59,590 bases of DNA, from the NCBI GenBank assembly GCA_015067215.1, contig SVMW01000013.1, positions 1 through 59,590 on the forward strand, given 5' to 3'. The position numbers were made by a program, and so were the translations under genes. The first letter of the stretch is position 1. Every line of letters begins with the position of its first letter. Under the pieces are notes generated by a model. That model was not told where the DNA came from. It ran no database searches and saw only the letters and a program-made list of their open reading frames with translations. The stretch comes from Oscillospiraceae bacterium (GTDB taxonomy: Bacteria; Bacillota; Clostridia; Oscillospirales; Ruminococcaceae). Shown one piece after another: positions 35,028-43,796 of the stretch.

Positions 35028-35795
35028 TTACTGGTTAACTGCGCCGCCGCAGAATTCGCAGCAGCCGTTTGCATCAGGAATTGTTGTTGCACCGCAGTAT
35101 GGGCATGTGGAAGCAGCTTTTGGTGCAGCTTCGGTTCTTGCCTGCTGGCGCACATCGGAAAGAATACTGATAATTTCGTTGCCCATATCTTCGTATTCTC
35201 TGTATTCATAAACTGTTCTTGGGTCAGGAATACGGCTTGCAGGTACACCGCCTTCAGGTGTTGTCTGAACACTGGAGGAGTTGAGCCTGAATTCGATTTC
35301 GTCAAAATAAGGGTGATTTACATAAATTTTAATATGGAAATCGTATTCGCAGCTGTATCTTGGCGGAATATAGCTTACGCGGTTGCCGTCCTTGTCTTCC
35401 CGTTTTTCTTCTGTCTGGCTGTCCTGAATATCCATATCACAGCCTGTAACCATGGAGTAGTCAAGAACATCAGGGTTTGCTTCTTCAAGATTTCTTGCAG
35501 AAGTTACCACAAAACGACGGGCGTCTTCGTCAAAAAGAATTTTTGTGTTGTCTGTGCCGATTGTGCGTGTAACATTGAATTTTGCAACTTCGGCTTTGTT
35601 TGCTTCGCGGTATTCAAGTTGCTGTTTTATTTCTTCCACAGTGCTGGAGCGTCTGTCGCTGAAGAAAGGTGAAAGCTTTGCTGCACAGCTTTTGCAGCAG
35701 TTGCCGTCTTCAAGTTTTCTGTTGCCTAAAAGACCTATTTCGCCACCGCATATATCGCAGATTTTCTTTTCAAAAATTTTGTCAAAAAGTCCCAT
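35028..35795 (-). CDS. DUF4428-like zinc protein with a C-terminal zinc ribbon
   Basis: From ATG 35795 (GCAGGAGG ahead) the protein has 255 residues. A treble-clef-like N-terminal domain has CDICGGEIGLLGNRKLEDG and CCKSC (about 12-40), as in DUF4428. The middle is a beta domain with no known catalytic residues. A C-terminal zinc ribbon (CPYC, then CEFCGG) ends the protein. There is no signal peptide, so it is cytoplasmic. A 10-bp hairpin (35835-35860) without a T-run separates it from the SPFH gene and may be an mRNA-processing or attenuation element. Confidence 0.78.
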   Translation of the reverse strand: MGLFDKIFEKKICDICGGEIGLLGNRKLEDGNCCKSCAAKLSPFFSDRRSSTVEEIKQQLEYREANKAEVAKFNVTRTIGTDNTKILFDEDARRFVVTSARNLEEANPDVLDYSMVTGCDMDIQDSQTEEKREDKDGNRVSYIPPRYSCEYDFHIKIYVNHPYFDEIEFRLNSSSVQTTPEGGVPASRIPDPRTVYEYREYEDMGNEIISILSDVRQQARTEAAPKAASTCPYCGATTIPDANGCCEFCGGAVNQ

Positions 35796-35904
35796 AATGA
35801 ACCTCCTGCTGAAAAATATGATGTCCTGCCTATGCTGCCGCACAGCTGTATGTGCGGCAGACAGCAGGTCGTATGTTTAATTCTTAAAGAAAGGGGTACC
35901 GTTG

Positions 35905-37263
35905 TTAAACAATGTCATTGTCGTCAAATCTGTCGCCGCATTCAGGACAGAATTTTGGTGGTGCTACGCCTTTTTCAGGTTCCCAGCCGCATTTGTCGCA
36001 TTTGTATACAGGAACACCTGCAGGTTTTTTTGCACCGCATTCAGGGCAGAACTTGCCTTTGTTCACAGCACCGCAGCTGCAGGTCCAGCCTTCAGCTGCA
36101 GGTTTTGCACTGCCGCAATCAGCACAGAATTTGCCTGTGTTTACAGCACCGCATGCACATGTCCAGCTGTTTGCTGCCTGTGGAGGTGTCATACCCGGGC
36201 CGTTCTGCACTGCTGCCTGATGTGCAGGGTTAACAACGTTCTGCTGTGCCTGGTTCTGCTGCATCTGGTAAAGTGTCTGCATTGTGCCGTCATTTCCCAT
36301 GCCGTTCATCATGCCAAGGCCCATAAAGCCTGTTGCTGCACCTGCTGCATTGTTTGCAGCATCCTGCATAGCTTTGCCGCGGCTTGCAACTGTGTATGCC
36401 ATTGCGAGGTTAGGGTCTGTGTATGCTGCTGCACGCTGCATATCCTTGAGCATTGCTTCATCTTCTTCGCTTGCCTTGATGGAGCTCATACCGATTTTTT
36501 CAATTTCTATGCCCATTCTGTCGCCCCATGTAGGTGAAAGTTCCTCACGGAGAATATCAGCAAGTTCTTTTGTGTGGCCCGGAACTGCAGAGTATCTGAT
36601 GCCCATTGCGGAAATTCTTGAAAATGCAGGCTGCAAAGCTGTAAGAAGTTCTGTTCTCATCTGGCTTTCCATCATCTGGCGTGTAAAGTCCTGTTCAACG
36701 TTGCCTGCCACATTTTTGTAAAGGAGCATAGGGTTTACAACCCTGAAGCTGTATTCACCGAAGCATCTGAGACCGATGTCGATGTCGATGCCTGCTCTTG
36801 GGTCCACAACTCTGAAAGGAACAGGGCTTGGTGTGCCGTATTTGTTGCCCATAACTTCTTTTGTGTTGAAGAAATAGATGCGCTGGTCCTTTGGTGCTTC
36901 TCCGCCGAATGTAAAACGTTTGCCTATCTGGTCAAATACTGCGGAGATGTTGCCTTTGAGATCACCCTGGAAGATGGAAGGTTCTGTGGATGTGTCATAT
37001 GTATATTCGCCCGGTTCTGCACACAGGTCAACAATTTTGCCGCTTTCAACAATAATCATACACTGACCTTCGTTGATGTTGATTACGGAACCGTTGGAAA
37101 TAATGTTGTCACTGCCCTTTGTGTTGCTGCTTCTGCCTGAGTTTCTCTTGTGCCCTTTGCTGATAAGAACATCTGCAGGAAGTGATTCGCAATAAAAATA
37201 GTCTTTCCACTGGTCAGCCAGTACTCCGCCTGCTGAACCTAATGCTGCTTTGATAAGTCCCAT
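35905..37263 (-). CDS. SPFH/band-7 domain protein with three C-terminal zinc ribbons
   Basis: The 452 residues begin with an SPFH domain (about 20-270) of the YdjI/virion-core-like type: YFYCESLPADVLISKG, FFNTKEVMG, then the DIDIGLRCFGEYSFRVVNP strand. A Gly/Met/Gln-rich linker follows. The C-terminus has three zinc ribbons: WTCACGAVNTGKFCADCG, WTCSCGAVNKGKFCPECG and YKCDKCGWEP with a final CPECG. There is no membrane segment. In Bacillus the YdjI relative is recruited to the membrane under stress. The zinc-ribbon tail may recruit the other ribbon proteins of this locus. Confidence 0.88.
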   Translation of the reverse strand: MGLIKAALGSAGGVLADQWKDYFYCESLPADVLISKGHKRNSGRSSNTKGSDNIISNGSVININEGQCMIIVESGKIVDLCAEPGEYTYDTSTEPSIFQGDLKGNISAVFDQIGKRFTFGGEAPKDQRIYFFNTKEVMGNKYGTPSPVPFRVVDPRAGIDIDIGLRCFGEYSFRVVNPMLLYKNVAGNVEQDFTRQMMESQMRTELLTALQPAFSRISAMGIRYSAVPGHTKELADILREELSPTWGDRMGIEIEKIGMSSIKASEEDEAMLKDMQRAAAYTDPNLAMAYTVASRGKAMQDAANNAAGAATGFMGLGMMNGMGNDGTMQTLYQMQQNQAQQNVVNPAHQAAVQNGPGMTPPQAANSWTCACGAVNTGKFCADCGSAKPAAEGWTCSCGAVNKGKFCPECGAKKPAGVPVYKCDKCGWEPEKGVAPPKFCPECGDRFDDNDIV

Positions 37264-37304
37264 AATAATCTCCTTTCAAACTGAGAAAAATTTATAAAAA
37301 TTTT

Positions 37305-38771
37305 TTATTTTATAAGTGTAAGTCTGCCGTCGGTTGCGTGGTCAATATGCTGATGGGAAGCAAGGTATTCTTCCAGAATATCAACTATTGAGGTTGCAAC
37401 CGTGCGGGCTTTGCCGTTGTTTTCAATTTCCTGTATATCAGCATTGAAGATACGGCTGAAATTGTTGTAGTGATACTGCTGAACACCGACGGTGAACAGC
37501 TGTTCGTCGCTGACAGGAACACCGTCAAATTCAAATGTTGTCATTGTGCTTTGCGGTATGTTATACACTGCTTTAAGTCTACCTGAAAGTTGTGAAAAAC
37601 TTGAGTGAACCCCCTGCCATACCTCATCCCTCAGCATATATAAAAGCATGTTTTTCAGCTGTGCGCCGCTGATTTTAAGCATATACACAGGGCTGTCATA
37701 AGGGAAAGTTTCCACAAGGTCCCTGTACATTACCAGCGGGCCCATGCCATCGGTGCGGATGCTGCCGCTGCCTACAAGCATAATATCAAGGCCAAGGCTT
37801 TGTGCGAGAATGTCTGCAAACAAACCTCCGAGTTCCGTTTCTCTGAAACGGTCGGGATGTGTCAGCCTGCGTGCCATGCGGGTGATGATGCGGTTGTACT
37901 TGGCGTCAGTTTGGTTTTTGTATGTGGCAAGCAGTTTTTCTATGTCCTCATCCACAGGGCAGTTGCTGCTGTTTATAGGGACAGTATGCCATTCAAAACT
38001 TTCCACTTTGTTTTCAAGGGTGTCGACCACCATATCAAAACGGCCGATAATGTCGGTGCCTGTGCCTGCCTGAACAATAAGAATATCGTTTACAACTTCA
38101 GGCTTTTCAATAAATGTGTGGCTGTGACCGCCAATGATTACATCCACACCCCATGCGGGGTCAAGCTGTGCGGCAAGGGCTTTGTCTTCCTCAAATCCGA
38201 TGTGTGTCAGCAGCACTGTAAGGTCAATGTCTGTCGCATTGTAGGCGTTGCATATTCTGCCGATTTCCGCAGAGGCCTCGTATATGTCCACAAAGGAACC
38301 TACAGCGGTGTCGTTTTTGGTCGACTTCATAACACTTTCGGTAATTATGCCGATAAAAAGTATCTTCATGCCGTCAACTTCCAGTACGATATGGGGACGG
38401 AAAAGCCTTGCATAGTTGGATTTTATGTACAGGTTTGCATTTATAATGGGAAACCTTGCACATTTTTCAAGGAACAGCAGATGTGCAATGCCGTAGTCGG
38501 TTTCGTGGTTGCCAAGGGTTACCACATCGGGGGCAATGGCGTTCATGATTTCGATGGTGCTGAGACCTTTGAATTCGGAGTCGATTACTGAACCGCGGAA
38601 CATATCACCTGCAATGCAGTAAAGGGTGTTCGGCTGTTCCCGTCTTACTTTGTCTACATAACCTGACAGCATGCTCACACCGCCCACAAGGGCTTTGTCG
38701 GTGTTTTCTGCCAGAAAATCCCCATGCATATCGTTGGAGTGCAGCAGTGTAAGTTTTTTGTATCTGTCCAT
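37305..38771 (-). CDS. Cytoplasmic metallophosphatase/5'-nucleotidase family protein, paralogue B
   Basis: The 488-residue protein has the UshA-like metallophosphatase domain: LLHSNDMHGDF near residue 10, AGDMFRG, TLGNHETDYG near 97, and GGHSHT near 215. The 5'-nucleotidase C-terminal domain follows, with GSGSIRTDGMG. All metal ligands appear intact. Unlike UshA and most relatives it has no signal peptide, so it should act in the cytoplasm on nucleotides or related phosphates. It is about 70% identical by eye to the gene 60 bp upstream. The start is 1 bp inside a Met codon chosen by length match with the paralogue. Confidence 0.88.
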   Translation of the reverse strand: MDRYKKLTLLHSNDMHGDFLAENTDKALVGGVSMLSGYVDKVRREQPNTLYCIAGDMFRGSVIDSEFKGLSTIEIMNAIAPDVVTLGNHETDYGIAHLLFLEKCARFPIINANLYIKSNYARLFRPHIVLEVDGMKILFIGIITESVMKSTKNDTAVGSFVDIYEASAEIGRICNAYNATDIDLTVLLTHIGFEEDKALAAQLDPAWGVDVIIGGHSHTFIEKPEVVNDILIVQAGTGTDIIGRFDMVVDTLENKVESFEWHTVPINSSNCPVDEDIEKLLATYKNQTDAKYNRIITRMARRLTHPDRFRETELGGLFADILAQSLGLDIMLVGSGSIRTDGMGPLVMYRDLVETFPYDSPVYMLKISGAQLKNMLLYMLRDEVWQGVHSSFSQLSGRLKAVYNIPQSTMTTFEFDGVPVSDEQLFTVGVQQYHYNNFSRIFNADIQEIENNGKARTVATSIVDILEEYLASHQHIDHATDGRLTLIK

Positions 38772-38831
38772 AAAATCCGCCCCCTTTCATAAAGGTATAA
38801 ACGGTTTACATTAAATCAGGTATAACTGATT

Positions 38832-40298
38832 TTATCTGATAAGTGTCAGTCTGCCGTCAATTTCTCTGTCAAGGTGCTGGTGTGTTGCAAGATATTCTTC
38901 CAGAACATCCCTTGTAGATGTGGTTACAACAGTAGGTTTTTTGATTGCTTCCACCTCTGCAAACGGCACGCCGAAGAAATCTGTAAAGTTGCTGATATGG
39001 AAGTACTGCAAGCCGATGCGGAACAGTCTGTTTTCGTCAATGTCTTCATCGTCAAACTTGAATTCAAGTATTGTGCTGTTAGGTATATCATACACTATTT
39101 TTACGCGTTTGGAAAGCTGATAGAATTCACAGTGTTCACCTTTCCACACGCCGTCACGGAGCATAAACTGCATCATGCGTTTAAACTGACCGCCGGTTAC
39201 TGTGAGCATATAGGTTGCATCGTCATAAGGGAAACATTCAACAAGGTCCTGATATACAACCAGCGGGCCCATCTGCTGTGTGCGTACACTGCCTGAACCC
39301 AGAAGCATAATGTCAAGGCCGAGGCTTTCTGCAAGAGCGTCGGAAAGCAGGCCGCCCAGTTCAGTTTCCTGTTCGCGTTTGGGGTGTGTGAGCTTTCTGC
39401 GGAAACGGGTGATTGTTCTGCCGTATTTTTTATCTGTTTCAGCTTTGTAGCCGCCGAGAATTTTTTCGATATCAGGGTCTGTAGGACAGGTGTCGCTGTT
39501 GATTGGCACTGCCTGCCATTCCCAGTTTTCAACATTGTTGTTGTATGTATCGATTGTAAGGTCAAACCGGCCTATCTGGTCGGTGCCTGTGCCGGCCTGA
39601 ACAATAAGAATATCGTTTACAACTGCAGGTTCTTCGATAAATGTGTGGCTGTGGCCGCCAATGATGATGTCAACACCCCATGCAGGGTCCAGTTGTGCTG
39701 CCAGCTTTTTGTCTTCTTCAAAGCCGATATGTGTCAGCAGAACTGTAAGGTCGATGTCTGTTGCATTATAGGCGTTGCAGATTTTGCCGACTTCCTGTGC
39801 TGCTTCGTGAATATCAACAAAGGAACCGATAACAGCCTCTGATTTAGCCTGTGCCATAACTTCTTCGGTGAGAATACCGATAAACAGGATCTTCATGCCG
39901 CCAACTTCCAGAACAATCTGCGGTTTGAAAAGACGGGAATAGTTGGATTTAATGAATAAGTTTGCATTGATGATAGGGAATTTTGCACATTTTTCAAGGA
40001 ACAGCAGATGTGCAATGCCGTAGTCGGTTTCATGGTTGCCAAGTGTCACAACATCAGGCGCAATGGCGTTCATAATTTCGATGGTGCTGAGACCTTTGAA
40101 TTCGGAGTCGATTACAGAACCGCGGAACATATCCCCTGCAATACAGTAAAGGGTGTTTGCTTCTTCGCGTCTTACCTTGTCAACATATCCTGACAGCATG
40201 CTTACGCCGCCCACAAGGTTTTTGTCAACGTCCATTGCTGTAAAGTCCCCGTGCATATCGTTGGAATGTAAAAGTGTAAGTTTTTTGTATCTGCCCAT
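38832..40298 (-). CDS. Cytoplasmic metallophosphatase/5'-nucleotidase family protein, paralogue A
   Basis: From ATG 40298 (GAAAGGAGAAA ahead) it has 488 residues, exactly the length of paralogue B; the longer frame to 40352 would run into the upstream gene. It contains the same LHSNDMHGDF, AGDMFRG, GNHETDYG and GGHSHT metal motifs and a GSGSVRTQQMG C-terminal site. No export signal is present. The two genes are a tandem duplication that has diverged mostly in the C-terminal, substrate-facing half, suggesting different substrates. Confidence 0.88.
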   Translation of the reverse strand: MGRYKKLTLLHSNDMHGDFTAMDVDKNLVGGVSMLSGYVDKVRREEANTLYCIAGDMFRGSVIDSEFKGLSTIEIMNAIAPDVVTLGNHETDYGIAHLLFLEKCAKFPIINANLFIKSNYSRLFKPQIVLEVGGMKILFIGILTEEVMAQAKSEAVIGSFVDIHEAAQEVGKICNAYNATDIDLTVLLTHIGFEEDKKLAAQLDPAWGVDIIIGGHSHTFIEEPAVVNDILIVQAGTGTDQIGRFDLTIDTYNNNVENWEWQAVPINSDTCPTDPDIEKILGGYKAETDKKYGRTITRFRRKLTHPKREQETELGGLLSDALAESLGLDIMLLGSGSVRTQQMGPLVVYQDLVECFPYDDATYMLTVTGGQFKRMMQFMLRDGVWKGEHCEFYQLSKRVKIVYDIPNSTILEFKFDDEDIDENRLFRIGLQYFHISNFTDFFGVPFAEVEAIKKPTVVTTSTRDVLEEYLATHQHLDREIDGRLTLIR

Positions 40299-40348
40299 AA
40301 TATTTCTCCTTTCGGTTTGTGTTTGTGATGGCTTATGCGGTGGTGCTG

Positions 40349-40705
40349 TCAAAGTGCTTCAACAAGTTCGCCCTTTTCATGCAGAACAGCTGCGCAGTCA
40401 ACACACATATCAATGTCGTCACATATCATAAAACAGTTGTCGCATACAATGCTTTTGCATACCGGACAGAAGTTGAGATGAATTTTTGCTTCCTCAACTG
40501 CCCTGGTGGCTGCCTGCTGTTTTTCTTTCTGATAAAGTGCTGTGTAGACAATTTCCTTTGCGTGACTTGACACTGTTTCACCTGCTTTGGAAAAACTGAC
40601 AGGTGTGCTTATCCAGCGCTTTCCGCATACTGTACAGCCAACGGAAAATACAAAGCGGTCTTTATCGGACAAATCCTGCATATTGTTTATAATGGTTTTC
40701 CTCAT
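40349..40705 (-). CDS. Small cysteine-rich (zinc-binding) protein
   Basis: The 118 residues contain CTVC near residue 24 and, near the C-terminus, a dense array FCPVC, CDNC, then CVDC. That is enough ligands for two zinc sites. I know no family for it. It is the first gene of the minus-strand cluster after the divergent regulatory region (CAACGGAGG ahead of the start). The shared use of Cys-ribbon modules with four other proteins here suggests it interacts with them. Confidence 0.72.
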   Translation of the reverse strand: MRKTIINNMQDLSDKDRFVFSVGCTVCGKRWISTPVSFSKAGETVSSHAKEIVYTALYQKEKQQAATRAVEEAKIHLNFCPVCKSIVCDNCFMICDDIDMCVDCAAVLHEKGELVEAL

Positions 40706-40767
40706 CGCATTGCCTCCGTTGTGTATTTTTATATCTTATTTATAACATCTGCAGATAACTATAACTA

Positions 40768-40822
40768 TTACCCCGACGGGTTATATAAAGGGTAATATAA
40801 GGTATGATTTTTAAGGGTTATT
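40768..40822. promoter_or_regulatory. Phased GGGTnAT motifs in the divergent regulatory region
   Basis: GGGTTAT (40778), GGGTAAT (40790), a weaker GGTATGA (40801) and GGGTTAT (40815) recur at 10-14 bp steps. An inverted ACCCC at 40770 faces the first. They sit between the cysteine-rich gene and the LuxR gene, beside a poor -35 region for the minus-strand cluster. I infer that they are activator sites for the LuxR protein. Confidence 0.6.
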
Positions 40823-40862
40823 ATTGAATTTTTGCATTTTTGTGTTATCATACATAAGCGGT

Positions 40863-40891
40863 TTGCAGAATTTCTGTATATGTGATATAAT
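40863..40891 (+). promoter_or_regulatory. Sigma-A promoter of the LuxR gene
   Basis: TTGCAG and TATAAT are 17 bp apart, with the -10 ending 35 bp before ATG 40927. Confidence 0.65.
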
Positions 40892-40926
40892 AAATAAGTA
40901 TAATTCAGAAAAAGGATGGTGATGAT

Positions 40927-42045
40927 ATGAACAGCAGACAGACAAGGTGCAAAAAGCTTGCACAGGTTATCGTTATAGCTGCGGTTGTTTGCATTGCAGT
41001 TGGGTTATCGTCATCCTTAACAGTTTTTGCCGCAAATGCGGACATTGCGGAAAAAGGCCAGTTCAACAAAACTGTTGCCTATATGGTTACATCTGCCATT
41101 GCATTTGCACTGCTGCTTGGCTACTGTGCCCTGACAAAGAAAAAGGAAATGATGTTTATCCTTCTTTTCACAGCAGTTTTCATTATCAATCTGGGTTACG
41201 CCTTCGGGTCTTCTTCCACCACGCTTGAGGAAGCGCTGCTTGCAAACAAAATTGCATATGTGGGTTCGGTTTTCCTGCCATTGATTATGCTTATAATAAT
41301 AATGGATGAATGCAGATACACCCGCAGAAAACTGTTTCTGGCATTACTTATGTGCATAAGCAGCGGCATATTCTTTCTCACCATGACCCCGGGGTATACT
41401 CCATGGTACTACAAATCAGCGGAGCTTATCTTTGTAAACGGAGGGGCAAAACTGGTTAAAGTGTACGGCCCGCTGCACAAGTTGTACTTTGTGTACCTGG
41501 TTTTGTATTTCTATCTTATGGTTGCGGTGATTGTGTGGGCAATTGTAAAGAAAAAACACTCGTCCCCTAAAATACCGCTGGCGCTGCTGGCACTGGTTTT
41601 CGGCAATATTGTTGTGTGGTTTATTGAACAGAAGATAAGCCTTAACTATGAATTCCTGTCCATATCCTATCTGGTTACCGAGGTATATCTGCTTGGGCTT
41701 TACAATGCAATGTACCAGAGCAAACCTGACAGCCCGTGTACAAACTGCATTGCATTGTGCAATACGGCAGAGGTTAAAAATGTAACTGTTGTAAATGACG
41801 ATTACGACAGCGGGTTTATACCTGACATGCAGGATATTATAAATGCATGGCCCGCTGTGGCACAGCTGACAACAAGGGAAGTTGAAGTTTTCAAGGAACT
41901 TATCCTCAACAAAAAGCGCAAGGACATTGCGGAAGATTTGTGCGTGTCGGAAAACACAGTTAAAAAGCACACTACAAACATATTCACAAAGCTTGGCGTT
42001 TCCAGCCGTGCGGAAATTATGAATATGCTGCTTAAAATAAAATAA
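40927..42045 (+). CDS. Membrane-anchored LuxR-type transcriptional regulator with a multi-span sensor domain
   Basis: The 372 residues have about eight hydrophobic segments between 12 and 265, resembling the N-terminal 7TM sensor domain of histidine kinases. A short linker precedes a LuxR/GerE HTH at about 305-370 (LTTREVEVFKELILNKKRKDIAEDLCVSENTVKKH). It is a one-component regulator: signal sensing in the membrane and DNA binding in the same chain. AAAGGATGGTG precedes the start. It diverges from the 11-gene cluster and precedes the repeat-protein operon, so it is the likely regulator of both. A truncated relative lies at the right end of the window. Confidence 0.85.
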   Translation: MNSRQTRCKKLAQVIVIAAVVCIAVGLSSSLTVFAANADIAEKGQFNKTVAYMVTSAIAFALLLGYCALTKKKEMMFILLFTAVFIINLGYAFGSSSTTLEEALLANKIAYVGSVFLPLIMLIIIMDECRYTRRKLFLALLMCISSGIFFLTMTPGYTPWYYKSAELIFVNGGAKLVKVYGPLHKLYFVYLVLYFYLMVAVIVWAIVKKKHSSPKIPLALLALVFGNIVVWFIEQKISLNYEFLSISYLVTEVYLLGLYNAMYQSKPDSPCTNCIALCNTAEVKNVTVVNDDYDSGFIPDMQDIINAWPAVAQLTTREVEVFKELILNKKRKDIAEDLCVSENTVKKHTTNIFTKLGVSSRAEIMNMLLKIK

Positions 42046-42057
42046 TATTACATAAAA

Positions 42058-42093
42058 AACAGAGCATAACCAAAGCGGTTATGCTCTGTTTTT
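42058..42093 (+). terminator. Terminator of the LuxR gene
   Basis: A perfect 14-bp stem AACAGAGCATAACC/GGTTATGCTCTGTT with a 5-nt loop is followed by a T-run. Confidence 0.92.
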
Positions 42094-42098
42094 GTCTG

Positions 42099-42194
42099 TT
42101 ACCCCTTGTATTACCCTAAAAATCACCCCTTTTTATACTATATATCACCCGTTCAGCTAATTTAAATAAGAATATTATTATCTCATAATATAAT
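42099..42194 (+). promoter_or_regulatory. Phased ACCC motifs and promoter of the repeat-protein operon
   Basis: ACCC occurs at 42101, 42113, 42125 and 42147, spacings of 12, 12 and 22 bp; on the other strand these read GGGTAAY or GGGTGAT. TATAAT at 42189-42194 has no good -35 at 17 bp, as expected for an activator-dependent promoter. The motifs match those at 40778-40822. Confidence 0.6.
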
Positions 42195-42233
42195 CAAGAA
42201 AGTATTTTTATTAATGGGAAAGAAGGTGAAGCG

Positions 42234-43751
42234 ATGGCAAGAGAAAACAATGGCGAATATGTGTACAGCGAAGAATATGAAATACAGGCTGAGCAGTTTT
42301 TCCACGAAGATGAATTCAACCGCGATGCGGAGATAGGCCTTAACAAACGCGATTCCTATGAAGGCGGGGAAGACGGTGACGATGGGATTTCATTTGGTAC
42401 AGATACATCGTCAATCAATGTGCCTGCTTTTGCAGGATTATCTGCAGGACGCAGAAAAAATAAAAAACACCGTCAGAATAAACTGCACAGCAAAGCAGCG
42501 GCAAAAGCAGCGGCAGGGCTTAAAACAGGGGCTATAACTGTGGCGGCGGTGATGAGTATTGCAACGGTTGCCATGGCTCACGAGCATATTTTTAATGATG
42601 GCTGGCTGGTTACAGTGCCGCCGACATGTCTGCAGGAGGGGGAACAGGTTCTTGTGTGCTCCGACTGCGGAAAAACGGTGGAAACAGAAATTCTGCCCCT
42701 TTCAGGACATACAGAGGGGGCATGGACAGTACAGACAAAGGCGGACTGTTCCCACGAGGGCACAGAGGTGAAACTATGCACGGTGTGTCAGCTGGAAATG
42801 GACACAAGAGATACCGGCCTTGGGGACCACGTTGCAGGCAGCTGGATTGTTGACATCGAAAAAACCTGTACCGCTGACGGACACCGCCACAGGGTATGCA
42901 GTGTGTGCGGTATGGAACTTGAAAGCGAAGTTTTGGAAGCCGCCCACACAGAAGTAAAGGATATGGCGGTGGAAGCAAACTGCACACAGACAGGCCTTAC
43001 CGAAGGCAGTCACTGCTCCGAATGCGGTGCGGTTATTGTAAAACAGCAGATTGTGCCTGCAAAACACACACCTGTTGTTATTCCTGCTGTAAAGGGCGAC
43101 TGTACACACCCAGGCCTTTCCGAGGGCAGCAGATGTGCGCTGTGCGATAAAATTCTTACCCCGCAGACAGAAACACCTGTGGAACACAGTGCTGTTGCAA
43201 TTCCTGCAGTTGCTGCAAACTGCACACAGACAGGTCTTACTGAAGGCAGCAAATGCTCGGTGTGCGGCCTGGTGCTTAAAGCACAGCAGACTGTACCTGT
43301 ACAGCACTCACCTCAGATTCTTGCAGCAGTGGCAAAAAGCTGCAAAACAGACGGTCTCACCGAGGGCAGCATATGTTCAATCTGTCAGACAGTGCTTGTT
43401 GCACAGCAGACAATACCGGCCTCTCACAACGAATATACCGTGCCGGGCTATCCTGCAACATGTACAGAGTACGGCCTTGAAAACGGTGTTTACTGCAGCG
43501 ACTGCGGTGAGGTTATAGTTCAGCAGCTGGATATTCAGCCGTTCGGACATACTGAACAGGTCGTTCCCGGATATCCTGAAACCTGTTCAACTGCAGGACT
43601 TACAGATGGCCTTATATGCGCAACCTGTGGAGAGGTATTCCAGGCGCAGCAGACTATCCCTGCAAATGGCAACCTGCACGACTGGCAGAGCGCAACAGAT
43701 GACAGTGGCAATACTTACAGCTATTGTGCAGTATGCGGATATACACCTTAA
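42234..43751 (+). CDS. Membrane-anchored protein with nine Cys/His zinc-knuckle-like repeats
   Basis: The 505 residues comprise an acidic cytoplasmic-like N-terminus (1-75), a basic patch, one membrane segment (about 96-113) and then nine repeats of about 40 residues plus a partial tenth. Each repeat has the pattern C-x10-12-CxxCG-x13-15-H, with a common TGLTEGSxCSxCG core, so each could bind one metal with C-CxxC-H ligands. The positive-inside rule puts the repeats outside the cell. AGAAGGTGAAG precedes the start. It leads an operon with MscS. I do not know a function; metal-stabilised surface sensing or wall binding are possibilities. Confidence 0.82.
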   Translation: MARENNGEYVYSEEYEIQAEQFFHEDEFNRDAEIGLNKRDSYEGGEDGDDGISFGTDTSSINVPAFAGLSAGRRKNKKHRQNKLHSKAAAKAAAGLKTGAITVAAVMSIATVAMAHEHIFNDGWLVTVPPTCLQEGEQVLVCSDCGKTVETEILPLSGHTEGAWTVQTKADCSHEGTEVKLCTVCQLEMDTRDTGLGDHVAGSWIVDIEKTCTADGHRHRVCSVCGMELESEVLEAAHTEVKDMAVEANCTQTGLTEGSHCSECGAVIVKQQIVPAKHTPVVIPAVKGDCTHPGLSEGSRCALCDKILTPQTETPVEHSAVAIPAVAANCTQTGLTEGSKCSVCGLVLKAQQTVPVQHSPQILAAVAKSCKTDGLTEGSICSICQTVLVAQQTIPASHNEYTVPGYPATCTEYGLENGVYCSDCGEVIVQQLDIQPFGHTEQVVPGYPETCSTAGLTDGLICATCGEVFQAQQTIPANGNLHDWQSATDDSGNTYSYCAVCGYTP

Positions 43752-43796
43752 CCGGACAGAAAACCCCGAAAATATATACCGAAAGGAAATAGAATT

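Noticed and set aside
42234-43751. The repeats as a CRISPR array or DNA-level tandem repeat
   Set aside because: The periodicity of about 120 bp is in codons. It keeps Cys and His positions while the DNA varies, so it is a protein repeat. No CRISPR array was seen anywhere in the window.
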